Below, piece by piece: positions 23,410-32,579 of a stretch of DNA of 48,986 bases. How positions within the stretch are numbered: the stretch's first letter is position 1; each line of letters starts with the position of its first letter. The position numbers were made by a program, and so were the translations under genes. The notes beneath the pieces are model-generated. The model searched no databases and was not told the DNA's origin. It saw nothing but the letters and a program-made list of their open reading frames with translations. Source of the stretch: CAITSH01 sp945892985 (GTDB taxonomy: Bacteria; Pseudomonadota; Gammaproteobacteria; Burkholderiales; SG8-39); NCBI GenBank assembly GCA_945892985.1, contig CAMDDU010000032.1, positions 1 to 48,986 of the forward strand, read 5' to 3'.

Positions 23410-24378
23410 CTAGTCGATTTTAATGTTGGCCGCGGTCACGACCTGCTTCCAGGTCCTGATCTGTTCGGCGACAAAGCGCGTGAATTCGGACGAGGAACTG
23501 CTTGTGGGCAGGGCGCCTTGCTGGATGAAGGCCTCGCGCAGCTTGGCGCTGGTCAGCGCGCGCGCGATTTCGCGCTCGAGCCGCGCCACCACCTCAGGCG
23601 GCGTGCCGGCGGGCGTGAACACACCGAACCAGTAACTCATGCGGTAATCCGGGTAACCGGCTTCGGCGAAGGTCGGCGTGTCGGGCAGCACCGGGCTCCT
23701 TTGCGCGCCGGTGACGGCGAGCGGGTGCACCTTGCCGGCCCTGATCAACGGGCCGCCGGTGGCAACGCTGCTCATCACCAGGTCGATGCGCCCGGCCACC
23801 AGTTCGGGCAGCGAGGCGGCGGCGCCCTTGAAGGGCACGTGGACCATGCGCGTGCCGGTGAGGCTGAGTAAATGTTCTATCGGCAGGTGCGACGAGGAGC
23901 CGGTGCCGGCCGAGCCGTAGTTCAATTCGTTTGGTTTGGCCTTGGCGAGGGCCACCAGGTCCTTCATCGATTTGACCGGCAGACCGTCTCGTGCCATCAG
24001 CACCGCGGTGGCGTCGGCAATCTGGCTCACCGCGATGAGGTCCTTGACCGCGTCAAAGGGCAGCTTGGGATTGAGCGCCGGGGTCATCGCAAACGAGGTT
24101 TCGGCCACGAGCAGCGTGTAGCCGTCGGCCGGTGCCTTGGCGACAAAGTCGACGCCGATGACGCCGCTCGCGCCGGTCTTGTTCTCGACCACGACCTGCT
24201 GGCCCAATTGTTCGGTCAGTTCGCGCGCGAGCAGCCGCGCCGACGAATCGGTGAAGGCACCGGGAGCGAAGGGAACAATGATGCGTAGCGGTCTGGCCGG
24301 CCAGGCTTGTGCTGCGGCGAACGGGCCGTGCACGAGTGCGAGCAGTGCGACAAGCCCTATCGAAAATAATTTCAACAT
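23410..24378 (-). CDS. Bug-family tripartite tricarboxylate transporter receptor (periplasmic)
   Basis: A 322-residue secreted receptor with signal peptide MLKLFSIGLVALLALVHGPF ending AAAQ, then AWPARPLRIIVPFAPGAF and VVVENKTGASG, the standard Bug blocks. The ORF extends upstream, but the ATG at 24378 has AGGAGG in perfect position and begins the signal peptide. The usual PGG of the ligand loop reads PGAFTDSSA here, where most members have PGGxxD, a modest deviation in the binding site. An ATGGTAT-N10-ATACCAT palindrome lies about 110 bp upstream. Probably cotranscribed with the epimerase. No permease partner in the window. Confidence 0.9.
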   Translation of the reverse strand: MLKLFSIGLVALLALVHGPFAAAQAWPARPLRIIVPFAPGAFTDSSARLLARELTEQLGQQVVVENKTGASGVIGVDFVAKAPADGYTLLVAETSFAMTPALNPKLPFDAVKDLIAVSQIADATAVLMARDGLPVKSMKDLVALAKAKPNELNYGSAGTGSSSHLPIEHLLSLTGTRMVHVPFKGAAASLPELVAGRIDLVMSSVATGGPLIRAGKVHPLAVTGAQRSPVLPDTPTFAEAGYPDYRMSYWFGVFTPAGTPPEVVARLEREIARALTSAKLREAFIQQGALPTSSSSSEFTRFVAEQIRTWKQVVTAANIKID

Positions 24379-24485
24379 GCGGTATATCCTCCTATTATTT
24401 ATGGTTACGGCGCGACCTTTTATTGGGTGGGGCTTAGGTCGTTGCGCTGGGCTGGCACCGATCGGCACGTGCGAGATCCGGGCGA

Positions 24486-24509
24486 ATGGTATTTATAAAG
24501 CGATACCAT
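24486..24509. promoter_or_regulatory. Candidate operator palindrome upstream of the Bug-epimerase unit
   Basis: ATGGTAT at 24486-24492 and ATACCAT at 24503-24509 are exact complements separated by 10 bp (TTATAAAGCG), giving a 24-bp dyad in an AT-rich patch between the Bug receptor and glnE. It is well placed to control the Bug gene 110 bp away. No adjacent regulator gene is seen. Confidence 0.5.
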
Positions 24510-24551
24510 AATACGGGATAATTTTTGTTTTTCGGGCTTGCCCCCGGCCGC

Positions 24552-27284
24552 TCAACGCGGGCCGAACAGCAAGGTCCACAGTGTTAGTGTCGTGGCCCGC
24601 GCGGCCTGCGCCTGGTCCGGTGGCACGCGCGCGTATTGCGCGCCGTTCAGGCGCAGTCCGTGCTGCAAATGGCGGTACTCGCGGTAGGCGTCGCGCACCG
24701 CGTCGGCGAGTGCGCCGGGAATCAGGCCCAGTCCGGCGGCCATTTTGAGCAGCGCGATGTTACCCAGGTTTTTGGTCAGTTCCGGGTGCGCATGCGCGTG
24801 TGCGAGCACCAGGTATTGCACGCAAAACTCGATGTCTATCATGCCGCCGGCGTCGTGCTTGAGGTCGAACTCACCGCTCTTGTTGGGATGGGCGGCGAGC
24901 ATTTTGGCACGCATTGCGGCGACTTCGTTTCGCAGGCTGGCGACCTCGCGCGGCAGGCGCAGGATTTGTTCGCGCTCGGCCTCGAACAGTACGCCCACCG
25001 CGCCATCGCCGGCGCAAAAACGCGCGCGCGTCAGCGCCTGGTGCTCCCAGATCCAGGCCGATTCGTTTTGGTATTTGCGAAAGGCTTCGATCGAACTGAC
25101 CATCAGGCCGGAGGCGCCGTTGGGGCGCAGGCGCAGATCCGTCTCGAACAACACCCCGGCCGAGGTCGTGCTCGACAGCCAGGTGTTCATGCGCTGTGCG
25201 AGCCGGGCGTAGGTTTCGGCCGCGGCCTCGTCCGGATCGTCATAGATGAAAATGATGTCAAGGTCGGAGGCATAGCCCAGTTCCTTGCCGCCGAGCTTGC
25301 CGTAGGCGATGACGGCGAAATGCGGTGTGTCGGTATGGCGGCGCGCCAGTTGTGACCAGCATAAGTCCATCACCACCCGCAGGATCAGGTCGGCTAACGC
25401 CGACAAATGATCGGCCAGACGCTCCACGCTCAGCGCGCCGGCCAGGTCTTGCGCCAGCAGCCGGAACACCTGGGCGTGGTGGGTCTCGCGCAGGATGTCC
25501 ATCATGCGTTCGGTATCACCCTGGCCGCGGTTTCCTCCCTGGTTTTCGGCCTGGTTTTCGGCCTGGTGCTGCGCCAGTTCGGCGCGCAGGTGTTGCTCGA
25601 AGCCGGGCCAGTCCGGTTCGGCGTGCAACAGCCGCGTGTCGAGCAGTTCATCGAGCAGGATGGGGTGGCGCGTGAGATAGTCGGCGGCCCAGCTCGAGGA
25701 CGAGAGCATGGTGGCGATGCGCTCCAGTGCGTGCGGATGCTCGTCGAGCATGGCGAGGTAGGCGGCGCGGCGGCTTATGGTTTCGACCAGCGTGAGGCAG
25801 CGTTTGAGGGTGAGGTCCGCTTGCAGAGTCTTGGCCGATTGCTCGATCAGGCGCGGCACCAGCGCGTCAAAGCGCCCGCGGCTGCTCGTAGGCAGGTCGC
25901 GGTAGCGGCTGCTGTTGCGCACCGCGGCGAGGTAATCGAGGGTGGACGCAGCCTCTGTGTAGCCGAGGCCGGCGAGCTGTGCGGTCGCCTCGGCGGGCTC
26001 CAGCGCGCCCTGCCACAAGGGCGCCATGGCGTGGCGGCCGCTCGCGGCGTTGTCGGTGAACACCGCCTCAAAATGGCGCGTGACCGCGGCGCGCTGGCGT
26101 GCAAGCCCGGTCGAAAACGCGGCCCAGTCGGCGTCACCCATCGAGCTTGCGATAAGGGTGCGGTCTTCCTCAGTCGCGGGCAGTTCGTGTGTCTGCGCGT
26201 CCTCCAGGTATTGCAGCCGGTGCTCGAGCTTGCGCAGGTATAGATAGGCCTCGGACAGTTCTGACACCGCTACGGCAGACAGGAGGTTCTTTTCGCGCAG
26301 CAACGCCAGCACCGCCAGCGTGGGCCGGATCTGCAGGCTGCTGTCGCGGCCGCCGCGAATGAGCTGGAATACCTGCGCCGTGAATTCGACTTCGCGTATG
26401 CCGCCGGGGCCCAGTTTGATGTGCTCGGCCAGATCGCGCCGGCGTACTTCCTGGCGGATTTGGGCGTGCAGGTCGCGCATCGCCCCGATGCTGCCGTAAT
26501 CGAGGTACTTTCTGAAAATGAAAGGCCGCGTCATGGCGGCAAGATCGGCCTCGTGGCGGTCGGCGAAGGGCTTAAGGTCTGCGGCCGGCATGACCCGCGC
26601 TTTGATCCAGGCGTAGCGTTCCCATTCGCGCCCGTGTGACACCAGATATTGCTCGAGGGCGTCAAAACTCATCGCTAGCGGACCGCTGTCGCCCCAGGGT
26701 CGCAGGCGCATGTCGACGCGGAACACGCGCCCGTCCCCGGTTGGCTCGTCGAGGCATTTGATCAGACGCCGTCCGAGCTGGGAAAAATATTCGTGGCGGG
26801 TCCGTCCGCCCGGCATTTCGGCGTCTTCCGGATAGACAAAAATCAGGTCGATGTCGGAGGACACGTTGAGCTCGCCGCCGCCGAGCTTGCCCATGCCCAC
26901 GACGAGCATGCGCGTGCCCGGATCGCCGATCTCTGCGCGCATGGCAGCGTCGCATACCCGCAGCGCGGTCGCAATCGCCACCTCGGCCAGGTCGGTCATG
27001 GTGCGCGCCACCTCGGCGAAATCGGCGAGGCCGCCGAGGTCGCGCAGCGCCAGGCGCAGCATCACCTGCTGGCGCAGGCGGCGCAGCGCTGCGGCCAGCG
27101 CCGCTTCCTCGGTTTGGGTGTCCGGTTTGGCCGGGTCCGCCAGTTGAGCAAGTTCGGCAAGCATTTCGGCGCGCTCGAACGCGTGCTGCGCTCCTGCGGT
27201 GAGTTCGCCCGCAAGTTCCGGACGCGCCATCAGCAGGCGTTGCGCGTAGCGGGAATGGTCAAGCCAGGGTTTGAGGTTTTTCAC
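24552..27284 (-). CDS. glnE: Bifunctional glutamine synthetase adenylyltransferase/deadenylase
   Basis: About 910 residues with two nucleotidyltransferase domains. The N-terminal (deadenylylating) one contains GKLGGGELNVSSDIDLIFVY, the C-terminal (adenylylating) one GKLGGKELGYASDLDIIFIY. The motifs FVRDMRLRPWG-like (RVDMRLRPWGDSGPL) and DLRLRPNGASG follow each. GlnE controls glutamine synthetase activity in response to PII/glutamine. A GTG at 27284 is preferred because the 28 residues before it (from ATG 27368) lack family character; neither start has a clear ribosome-binding site. It is divergent from yhdP, an arrangement known from other betaproteobacteria. Confidence 0.93.
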   Translation of the reverse strand: MKNLKPWLDHSRYAQRLLMARPELAGELTAGAQHAFERAEMLAELAQLADPAKPDTQTEEAALAAALRRLRQQVMLRLALRDLGGLADFAEVARTMTDLAEVAIATALRVCDAAMRAEIGDPGTRMLVVGMGKLGGGELNVSSDIDLIFVYPEDAEMPGGRTRHEYFSQLGRRLIKCLDEPTGDGRVFRVDMRLRPWGDSGPLAMSFDALEQYLVSHGREWERYAWIKARVMPAADLKPFADRHEADLAAMTRPFIFRKYLDYGSIGAMRDLHAQIRQEVRRRDLAEHIKLGPGGIREVEFTAQVFQLIRGGRDSSLQIRPTLAVLALLREKNLLSAVAVSELSEAYLYLRKLEHRLQYLEDAQTHELPATEEDRTLIASSMGDADWAAFSTGLARQRAAVTRHFEAVFTDNAASGRHAMAPLWQGALEPAEATAQLAGLGYTEAASTLDYLAAVRNSSRYRDLPTSSRGRFDALVPRLIEQSAKTLQADLTLKRCLTLVETISRRAAYLAMLDEHPHALERIATMLSSSSWAADYLTRHPILLDELLDTRLLHAEPDWPGFEQHLRAELAQHQAENQAENQGGNRGQGDTERMMDILRETHHAQVFRLLAQDLAGALSVERLADHLSALADLILRVVMDLCWSQLARRHTDTPHFAVIAYGKLGGKELGYASDLDIIFIYDDPDEAAAETYARLAQRMNTWLSSTTSAGVLFETDLRLRPNGASGLMVSSIEAFRKYQNESAWIWEHQALTRARFCAGDGAVGVLFEAEREQILRLPREVASLRNEVAAMRAKMLAAHPNKSGEFDLKHDAGGMIDIEFCVQYLVLAHAHAHPELTKNLGNIALLKMAAGLGLIPGALADAVRDAYREYRHLQHGLRLNGAQYARVPPDQAQAARATTLTLWTLLFGPR

Positions 27285-27370
27285 CGCGGATGTCCGATGG
27301 GTGTGGGGAGGATAGGGGGTAAAATGTTGTCGTACTCCAAGTGCCGTACTGTCGTCCCGCGCCGTCATGG

Positions 27371-27446
27371 CGCGTTAGCGTTAGCGTTAGTGTTAGTTAA
27401 TGCGTCAACACCGTCATCTTACGTGTCGACACAGTCATCTTACCTT
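27371..27446. repeat. Tandem GTTAGC/GTTAGT units and a 21-bp direct repeat in the glnE-yhdP gap
   Basis: At 27373-27397 there are four copies of a GTTAG-based hexamer (GTTAGC, GTTAGC, GTTAGT, GTTAGT). Next comes an imperfect 21-bp direct repeat, 27404-27424 and 27425-27445, with core CACCGTCATCTTAC / CACAGTCATCTTAC and 18 of 21 positions alike. They lie upstream of yhdP, where tandem sites could bind a regulator or reflect slippage. Confidence 0.55.
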
Positions 27447-27516
27447 TACGGCCGGGTTGGCCGGATTGAATGGCAGGGCAGCGGCTAAGGGCAGGCGAGC
27501 GGACAGGCAGCGACAG

Positions 27517-30500
27517 ATGAGCAATCCCGTCGAAATCATCGAGCACAAAATCGAGCATGCGATCGAGAGCCTCGAGCACGTGCTGCCGCCACCGCGCAGT
27601 CCGTGGCGCAAGGCGATGGGAATCATCGTGTGGCTGCTGGTGGCCTTGTATTTCCTCTTTGCCGTGACTTTTTTGTCCCTGCGCTACTGGGTGCTGCCGC
27701 ATATCAGTGATTACGCCCAGGACATCGCCGCGACCTTGTCGCGAAACGTCGGCGAGCGCGTCACCATCGGTCAGATTGACGCCGGCTGGCAGGGACTGCA
27801 CCCTTACCTCGAGCTGACCGATTTGCGCATTTATGATCGCAAGGGGGCGGTTGCGCTGGCTTTGCCGGCGGTCAACGCCAAGGTGTCGTGGTGGTCGCTA
27901 CCGAGGGTGGCACTGCGTTTTCACTCGCTCGAATTTGTCGCGCCCACCCTCTCCATCCGCCGTGATGCCGAGGGACGGCTTTTTGTCGCCGGCCTGGAGA
28001 TCAAGCAAAGTGCGGGCGACAGTGGTTTTGCCGACTGGCTGCTGGCGCAGCGTGAGGTGGGCATTCGCAATGCGCGTATCAGCTGGCTGGACGAACAGCG
28101 TAAAGCGCCGCAACTGGATCTTGCCGATGTGAATTTCCGTCTTGCCAACAGCGGTTCGCACCACCGTTTTGCGCTCAAGGCCGACCCGCCCGACGCGCTC
28201 GCCTCGGCGCTGGATGTGCGCGGCGATTTCACCGGCGATACGGTGGCGCAATTCCAGCAATGGAACGGCCAGCTTTATAGCGAGTTTGAGTACACCGATC
28301 TGGCCGAATGGCAGCGCTGGATCGACTATCCGCTGGAGATCCAGCGCGGCAAGGGCGGCCTGCGCTTGTGGCTGACGCTGGCTGCGGGGCGGCCGACGGC
28401 GATCGTCGCGGACGTGGCGATGGCGAGGGTGGCGACGCGCTTTGCGCCGGAGCTGCCGCTGCTCGAGCTCGAAAGCCTGCAGGGGCGTGTCGGAGCGCGC
28501 AGCGGCAAAGAAGATCTTGAGGTGTTCGGCAAGCGCATCGCGATGCGATCGGGCACCGGCGTGGTGCTGGCGCCGGCGGACTTTGATGTCACGCTGCATA
28601 ACGCGCCCGATGGAAAAGCGCGCGGCGGTAACGCGCACGCCAACGGACTGGAGATAGAGCCTCTCGCATGGCTCGCGGATTATCTTCCGCTGGCGGCCGA
28701 GGCGCGCAAGGCGCTGGCAGAGGCAAAGCCCGGGGGCGCCATCAATGAACTCAAGATCGAGTGGGTGGGTGAATTGCCGCTGCCTGCGCAATTCACCGCG
28801 CGCGGCCGTTTTACACGGCTGAGTATGAACCGTTACGCCGGGGTTCCCGGTTTCTCCGGGTTGACCGGGAGTATCGAGGGCAATGAACGTAGCGGCAGCC
28901 TCGCACTCAATTCGGGGAAAGCCGTGATCGATCTGGCCGGCATGCTGAGCGATCCACGGCTTGAGCTGGACACGCTCACCGGGCAACTGGGCTGGACCCG
29001 TCTGCGCGACGGGCAGCTTGAAATGCGCGCTGCCAATTTGAGCGTCACCAACAAGGAAGTGGCTGGCACAGCGTTTGGATCCTGGATTGCCGCGGCAGCC
29101 GGGCCGGGGACCGTGGATGTTACGGCGCGCTTGACACGCGCCGATGTTAGTGCCGTCCACCGTTATCTGCCGGACTTTGTCGGGCCGGCGACCGTCAACT
29201 GGCTCAAGCGTGCGCTGGTGGTGGCGAAATCCAATGACGTGCGTTTTCGTATCAAGGGTGATCTGCGCGAGTTTCCTTGGGACGGCGGAAAGAACGGCCA
29301 GTTTCAGGTCGTCGCCAAGGTGCGCGATGGCACGCTCGATTATGCCGCGGGCTGGCCGCGCATCACCGGTATCGCAGCGGATCTTTCGCTCGAGGGTAAG
29401 CGCCTGTTGTTGACCGCTTCGCGCGCCTCGATGCTGGGAGCGCGGCTGACCGGTGTGAAGGTGGGCATTGCCGACCTGATACATCACGATGAGCTGCTGA
29501 CCATCGAGGGCAACGCCGATGCTCCGACGGCGGAGTTTTTCAAATTTATCGATACCAGCCCGGTGGCGGGCATGATCGATCATTTTACCGAGCACGCCCT
29601 GGTCGAGGGTACGGGCCGGCTGCAGTTGCGCATGGACCTGCCGCTGCGCCGACTGGCCGAGCTCAAGGTCGCCGGCAACTACCAGTTCAACAACAACCAG
29701 GTGAAGCTGGACCCGGACCTGCCGCCCCTGTCGCAGATCAACGGCAGGCTCGATTTCACCCAAGCCGGCGTTAGTGTGCGCGCCATCACGGCGCAACTTC
29801 TTGGCGGCTCGCTGACGATCGCCGCCGCTACGCGCGAGGGCCTGCTCAGCGTCAATGCGCAGGGCACGCTCAACGCCGCCGGCCTGAAGCGCTTTGCCGA
29901 TTCGCCCGTCACCCGCGCCATGCAGGGCGCGACGCCGTATCGCGCCACCATCAACATCAAAAAGCGCGCAGCCGATCTGTTGATTACCTCGGACCTGCAG
30001 GGGCTGGCGCTTGATTTGCCCGCGCCGCTGAACAAGGCTGCCAACGAAATCCTGCCGCTGCGCCTGGAGCGCACCAACCTGAACGAGCAGGAAGCGGCGC
30101 GGCGTGGTGTGCGCGCGCGTCCCGAGGTGCGCGGCGGTGTGCGCGCTGAAGTGCAGGGTGACGCCATCAGTGCGAGCCTGGGCAAGATCGTGTCGGTGCA
30201 ACTGCTGCGTCGCAAGGAGGGGGACGAATACCGCATTTTGCGCGGCGGCATTGCCTTCAACGAGGCGGCCAGTGTGCCCGATCGCTTCGGCCTGCAGATC
30301 ACAGGCAATGTGCGCAACCTCGATGTCGATCGCTGGCGCGCGTTTGTGCCGGCGCCCGCCACGGCCCCGGCCGGCGCGACGGCGCCGGGTGCCGAGGACC
30401 CGAGCCAGCTGGTTAACGCCGCCAACCTGCGCGTGAGCATGCTCGATGCCGGCGGCAAGCGTTTCAATGAAGTCAGCGTGCGCGCGGCGCGCGGCAACAA

Positions 30501-31497
30501 CCAGTGGCAGGCCACGGTGAGTTCGCGCGAGTTCGCCGGAGAGCTGATCTGGCGCTCGGCCGGACGCGGTTCCCTGCTGGCGCGGCTGAAACATTTGTCG
30601 GTTCCGGAAAATCGCCCCGGAGCGGGCACCGACCCTTCGCCGGCGAGCACCGAACTGCCGGCGATCGATCTGGTGGCGGAGAATTTTGTTACGCGTGAAA
30701 AAAAACTTGGTCGCCTGGAGTTACAGGCCGTCAACGAAGGGGGCGAGTGGCGCATCGAAAAAATGCTCCTGGCCAATCCCGAGGGTACGCTCTCTGCGGA
30801 CGGCGTCTGGAAGCCCACGGGCCAGGCCAGTACCAACCTTAACGTGAAACTCGATGTGAGCGATGTGGGCAAGTACCTTGAGCGTATGGGCAGCCCCGGC
30901 ACGGTTGCGCGAGGCACGGCGAAAATAGAGGGCAAGCTCGCCTGGGCCGGCAGTCCGCAGGGCTTGGACTACCCCAGCCTGACTGGCAACCTCAAGTTGC
31001 AGGTCGAGAAGGGGCAGTTCCTGAAGGTTGAGCCGGGCATTGCCAAGCTGATCGGCATCCTGAGCCTGCAGGCCCTGCCCAAGCGCATCGCGCTGGATTT
31101 TCGCGATGTGTTCAGCGATGGCTTTGCCTTTGATTCGATCCAGAGCACCATCGGCATTAATCGGGGTATCGCCTCGACGCAGGACTTTGCCATGCAAGGA
31201 TCGGCCGCCGCAGTCACCATCAAGGGTGATGCCGATCTGGCGCGCGAAACGCAGAACCTGCAAGTGCGCGTGATTCCTGCCCTTGGCGATAGTGTGTCGA
31301 CGGTCGCAGGCCTGCTGCTGGCCAATCCGATCACGGGTATTGGAGCGATGCTCGCACAGCGCCTGTTCAATAATCCGCTCGGACAGATTTTTGCGTATGA
31401 CTATGCGGTGACCGGAAACTGGTCCGATCCCAAGGTCGAAAAGCTGAGCCGCGCGGCGCCCCAGGCGGCGCAGGAAACGCCGCAGGATGCCAGATAG
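27517..31497 (+). CDS. yhdP: YhdP-family AsmA-like protein (inner-membrane anchored, lipid-transfer type)
   Basis: A 1326-residue protein with one N-terminal membrane helix (about residues 34-55, IIVWLLVALYFLFAVTFL) and a long periplasmic part rich in beta strands. This is the AsmA-like repeating beta-groove layout of YhdP/TamB/YdbH, which move phospholipids between the inner and outer membranes. The N-terminal GERVTIGQIDAGWQGLHPYL and the C-terminal segment GILSLQALPKRIALDFRDVF with GSAAAVTIKGDADLA are family signatures. The frame is open from 27400, but the ATG at 27517 (MSNPVEIIEHKIEHAIESL) is the natural start. It is followed by a nitrilase-family gene, as in related genomes. Confidence 0.9.
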   Translation: MSNPVEIIEHKIEHAIESLEHVLPPPRSPWRKAMGIIVWLLVALYFLFAVTFLSLRYWVLPHISDYAQDIAATLSRNVGERVTIGQIDAGWQGLHPYLELTDLRIYDRKGAVALALPAVNAKVSWWSLPRVALRFHSLEFVAPTLSIRRDAEGRLFVAGLEIKQSAGDSGFADWLLAQREVGIRNARISWLDEQRKAPQLDLADVNFRLANSGSHHRFALKADPPDALASALDVRGDFTGDTVAQFQQWNGQLYSEFEYTDLAEWQRWIDYPLEIQRGKGGLRLWLTLAAGRPTAIVADVAMARVATRFAPELPLLELESLQGRVGARSGKEDLEVFGKRIAMRSGTGVVLAPADFDVTLHNAPDGKARGGNAHANGLEIEPLAWLADYLPLAAEARKALAEAKPGGAINELKIEWVGELPLPAQFTARGRFTRLSMNRYAGVPGFSGLTGSIEGNERSGSLALNSGKAVIDLAGMLSDPRLELDTLTGQLGWTRLRDGQLEMRAANLSVTNKEVAGTAFGSWIAAAAGPGTVDVTARLTRADVSAVHRYLPDFVGPATVNWLKRALVVAKSNDVRFRIKGDLREFPWDGGKNGQFQVVAKVRDGTLDYAAGWPRITGIAADLSLEGKRLLLTASRASMLGARLTGVKVGIADLIHHDELLTIEGNADAPTAEFFKFIDTSPVAGMIDHFTEHALVEGTGRLQLRMDLPLRRLAELKVAGNYQFNNNQVKLDPDLPPLSQINGRLDFTQAGVSVRAITAQLLGGSLTIAAATREGLLSVNAQGTLNAAGLKRFADSPVTRAMQGATPYRATINIKKRAADLLITSDLQGLALDLPAPLNKAANEILPLRLERTNLNEQEAARRGVRARPEVRGGVRAEVQGDAISASLGKIVSVQLLRRKEGDEYRILRGGIAFNEAASVPDRFGLQITGNVRNLDVDRWRAFVPAPATAPAGATAPGAEDPSQLVNAANLRVSMLDAGGKRFNEVSVRAARGNNQWQATVSSREFAGELIWRSAGRGSLLARLKHLSVPENRPGAGTDPSPASTELPAIDLVAENFVTREKKLGRLELQAVNEGGEWRIEKMLLANPEGTLSADGVWKPTGQASTNLNVKLDVSDVGKYLERMGSPGTVARGTAKIEGKLAWAGSPQGLDYPSLTGNLKLQVEKGQFLKVEPGIAKLIGILSLQALPKRIALDFRDVFSDGFAFDSIQSTIGINRGIASTQDFAMQGSAAAVTIKGDADLARETQNLQVRVIPALGDSVSTVAGLLLANPITGIGAMLAQRLFNNPLGQIFAYDYAVTGNWSDPKVEKLSRAAPQAAQETPQDAR

Positions 31498-31608
31498 TGA
31501 TGGCCGGAAGCCCGCACCGGGCAAGGCTTTGCGGGCGATATACCTGGCCGTTTTATGTTGGATCAGCGTTAGCGCCTTGGTGAACAATTTGTTGCAGGCT
31601 TTTATCCC
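31498..31608. other. Hairpin-bearing gap between yhdP and the nitrilase gene
   Basis: GCCCGCA at 31510-31516 and TGCGGGC at 31530-31536 form a 7-bp stem with a 13-base loop. There is no T-run, so it is more likely an mRNA hairpin than a terminator. No gene is present. Confidence 0.4.
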
Positions 31609-32439
31609 ATGACTCCCGAACCGGCTGCAGTCATGCCCCTCGCGCCCTTCAAGGTTGCCGCCTTGCAGATGGTGTCGACGCCGCGCGTTGCGGAAAATAT
31701 CGACACCGCCGCAGCCTTGATCGCGCAGGCGGCCATGCTCGGTGCCAAGCTTGTCGTGCTGCCCGAGTACTTCGGCATCCTTGGTATGAAGGACACGGAC
31801 AAAGTGGCGGTGCGTGAGTCGGACGGCAGCGGCCCGTTGCAGGATTTTCTGGCGGCGGTTGCGGCCAGGCACGGCGTCTGGGTGGTGGGGGGGTCGGTGC
31901 CCTTGTGCTGTGACGAACCGGGCAAGGTGCTCAACACCACACTGGTCTACGACGACAAAGGCTGTCGCGTGGCGCGCTACGACAAGATCCATCTGTTCGG
32001 CTTCGAGTCGGGCACTGAGCGCTATCAGGAGTCGGCGACGATTGTGCCGGGCAGTACGCCGGTTGCGCTGGACACGCCCTTTGGCCGGCTCGGGCTGAGC
32101 ATCTGTTATGACCTGCGTTTTCCCGAGCTCTATCGCGCGCTTGCTGCAGACATCATCGTCGTGCCCGCCGCATTCACCGCCACCACCGGCCGCGCGCACT
32201 GGGAGTTGCTGCTGCGCGCCCGCGCCGTCGAGAACCTCGCTTGGGTGATCGCCGCGGCGCAGGGTGGCCGGCACGAGAACGGCCGTGAGACCTGGGGGCA
32301 GAGCATGGTGATCGATCCGTGGGGCAATGTGCTGGCCTGCCAGGCCAAGGGTGCGGGCATCGTCATCGCCCAGATTGATCCGGCATTCCAGCAAAAAATG
32401 CGCGTGAGCTTGCCGGCGCTGGGACATCGGATCATGTAG
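31609..32439 (+). CDS. Carbon-nitrogen hydrolase (nitrilase superfamily, Nit1/omega-amidase-like)
   Basis: A 276-residue nitrilase-superfamily amidase with the catalytic Glu53 (VLPEYFG), Lys126 (RYDKIHLFGF) and Cys166 (LSICYDLRFPELY). FESGTERYQES and WELLLRARAVEN are typical of the Nit1 branch, which in other organisms removes deaminated glutathione or acts as an omega-amidase. An alternative ATG (31633, MPLAPFKVAALQM) would give 268 residues and a more usual N-terminus. It follows yhdP; in related betaproteobacteria tldD comes next, but here that gene is absent and a hairpin repeat and unrelated genes follow. Confidence 0.9.
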   Translation: MTPEPAAVMPLAPFKVAALQMVSTPRVAENIDTAAALIAQAAMLGAKLVVLPEYFGILGMKDTDKVAVRESDGSGPLQDFLAAVAARHGVWVVGGSVPLCCDEPGKVLNTTLVYDDKGCRVARYDKIHLFGFESGTERYQESATIVPGSTPVALDTPFGRLGLSICYDLRFPELYRALAADIIVVPAAFTATTGRAHWELLLRARAVENLAWVIAAAQGGRHENGRETWGQSMVIDPWGNVLACQAKGAGIVIAQIDPAFQQKMRVSLPALGHRIM

Positions 32440-32445
32440 GTTGTT

Positions 32446-32480
32446 GGCTGGAAAGCCACGACGGGTGCGGGTTTCCAGTC
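32446..32480. repeat. Dispersed hairpin repeat, GGCTGGAAAGCC family
   Basis: GGCTGGAAAGCC at 32446-32457 pairs with GTTTCCAGTC at 32471-32480. It begins 7 bp after the nitrilase stop and has the same design as the copies near 2970, 8057 and 38300. It may act as a terminator for the convergent genes. Confidence 0.65.
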
Positions 32481-32579
32481 GATCGTCGGCGCTCCTGTGG
32501 TCGTTTGGTCCTTGCCCCTGACGGTGGATGGGGAAACCATGCGGGGGCTCGGTAAAGCGGGCGTGCTGCTACAACGCTG

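Noticed and set aside
27898..30594. 898-codon open frame antisense to yhdP
   Set aside because: High GC gives long antisense frames; its translation is rich in Arg, Gln and His without any family motif, and it lies entirely opposite a well-supported gene.
30721..32427. 568-codon antisense frame across yhdP and the nitrilase gene
   Set aside because: Crosses two real genes on the opposite strand and has no recognisable domain.
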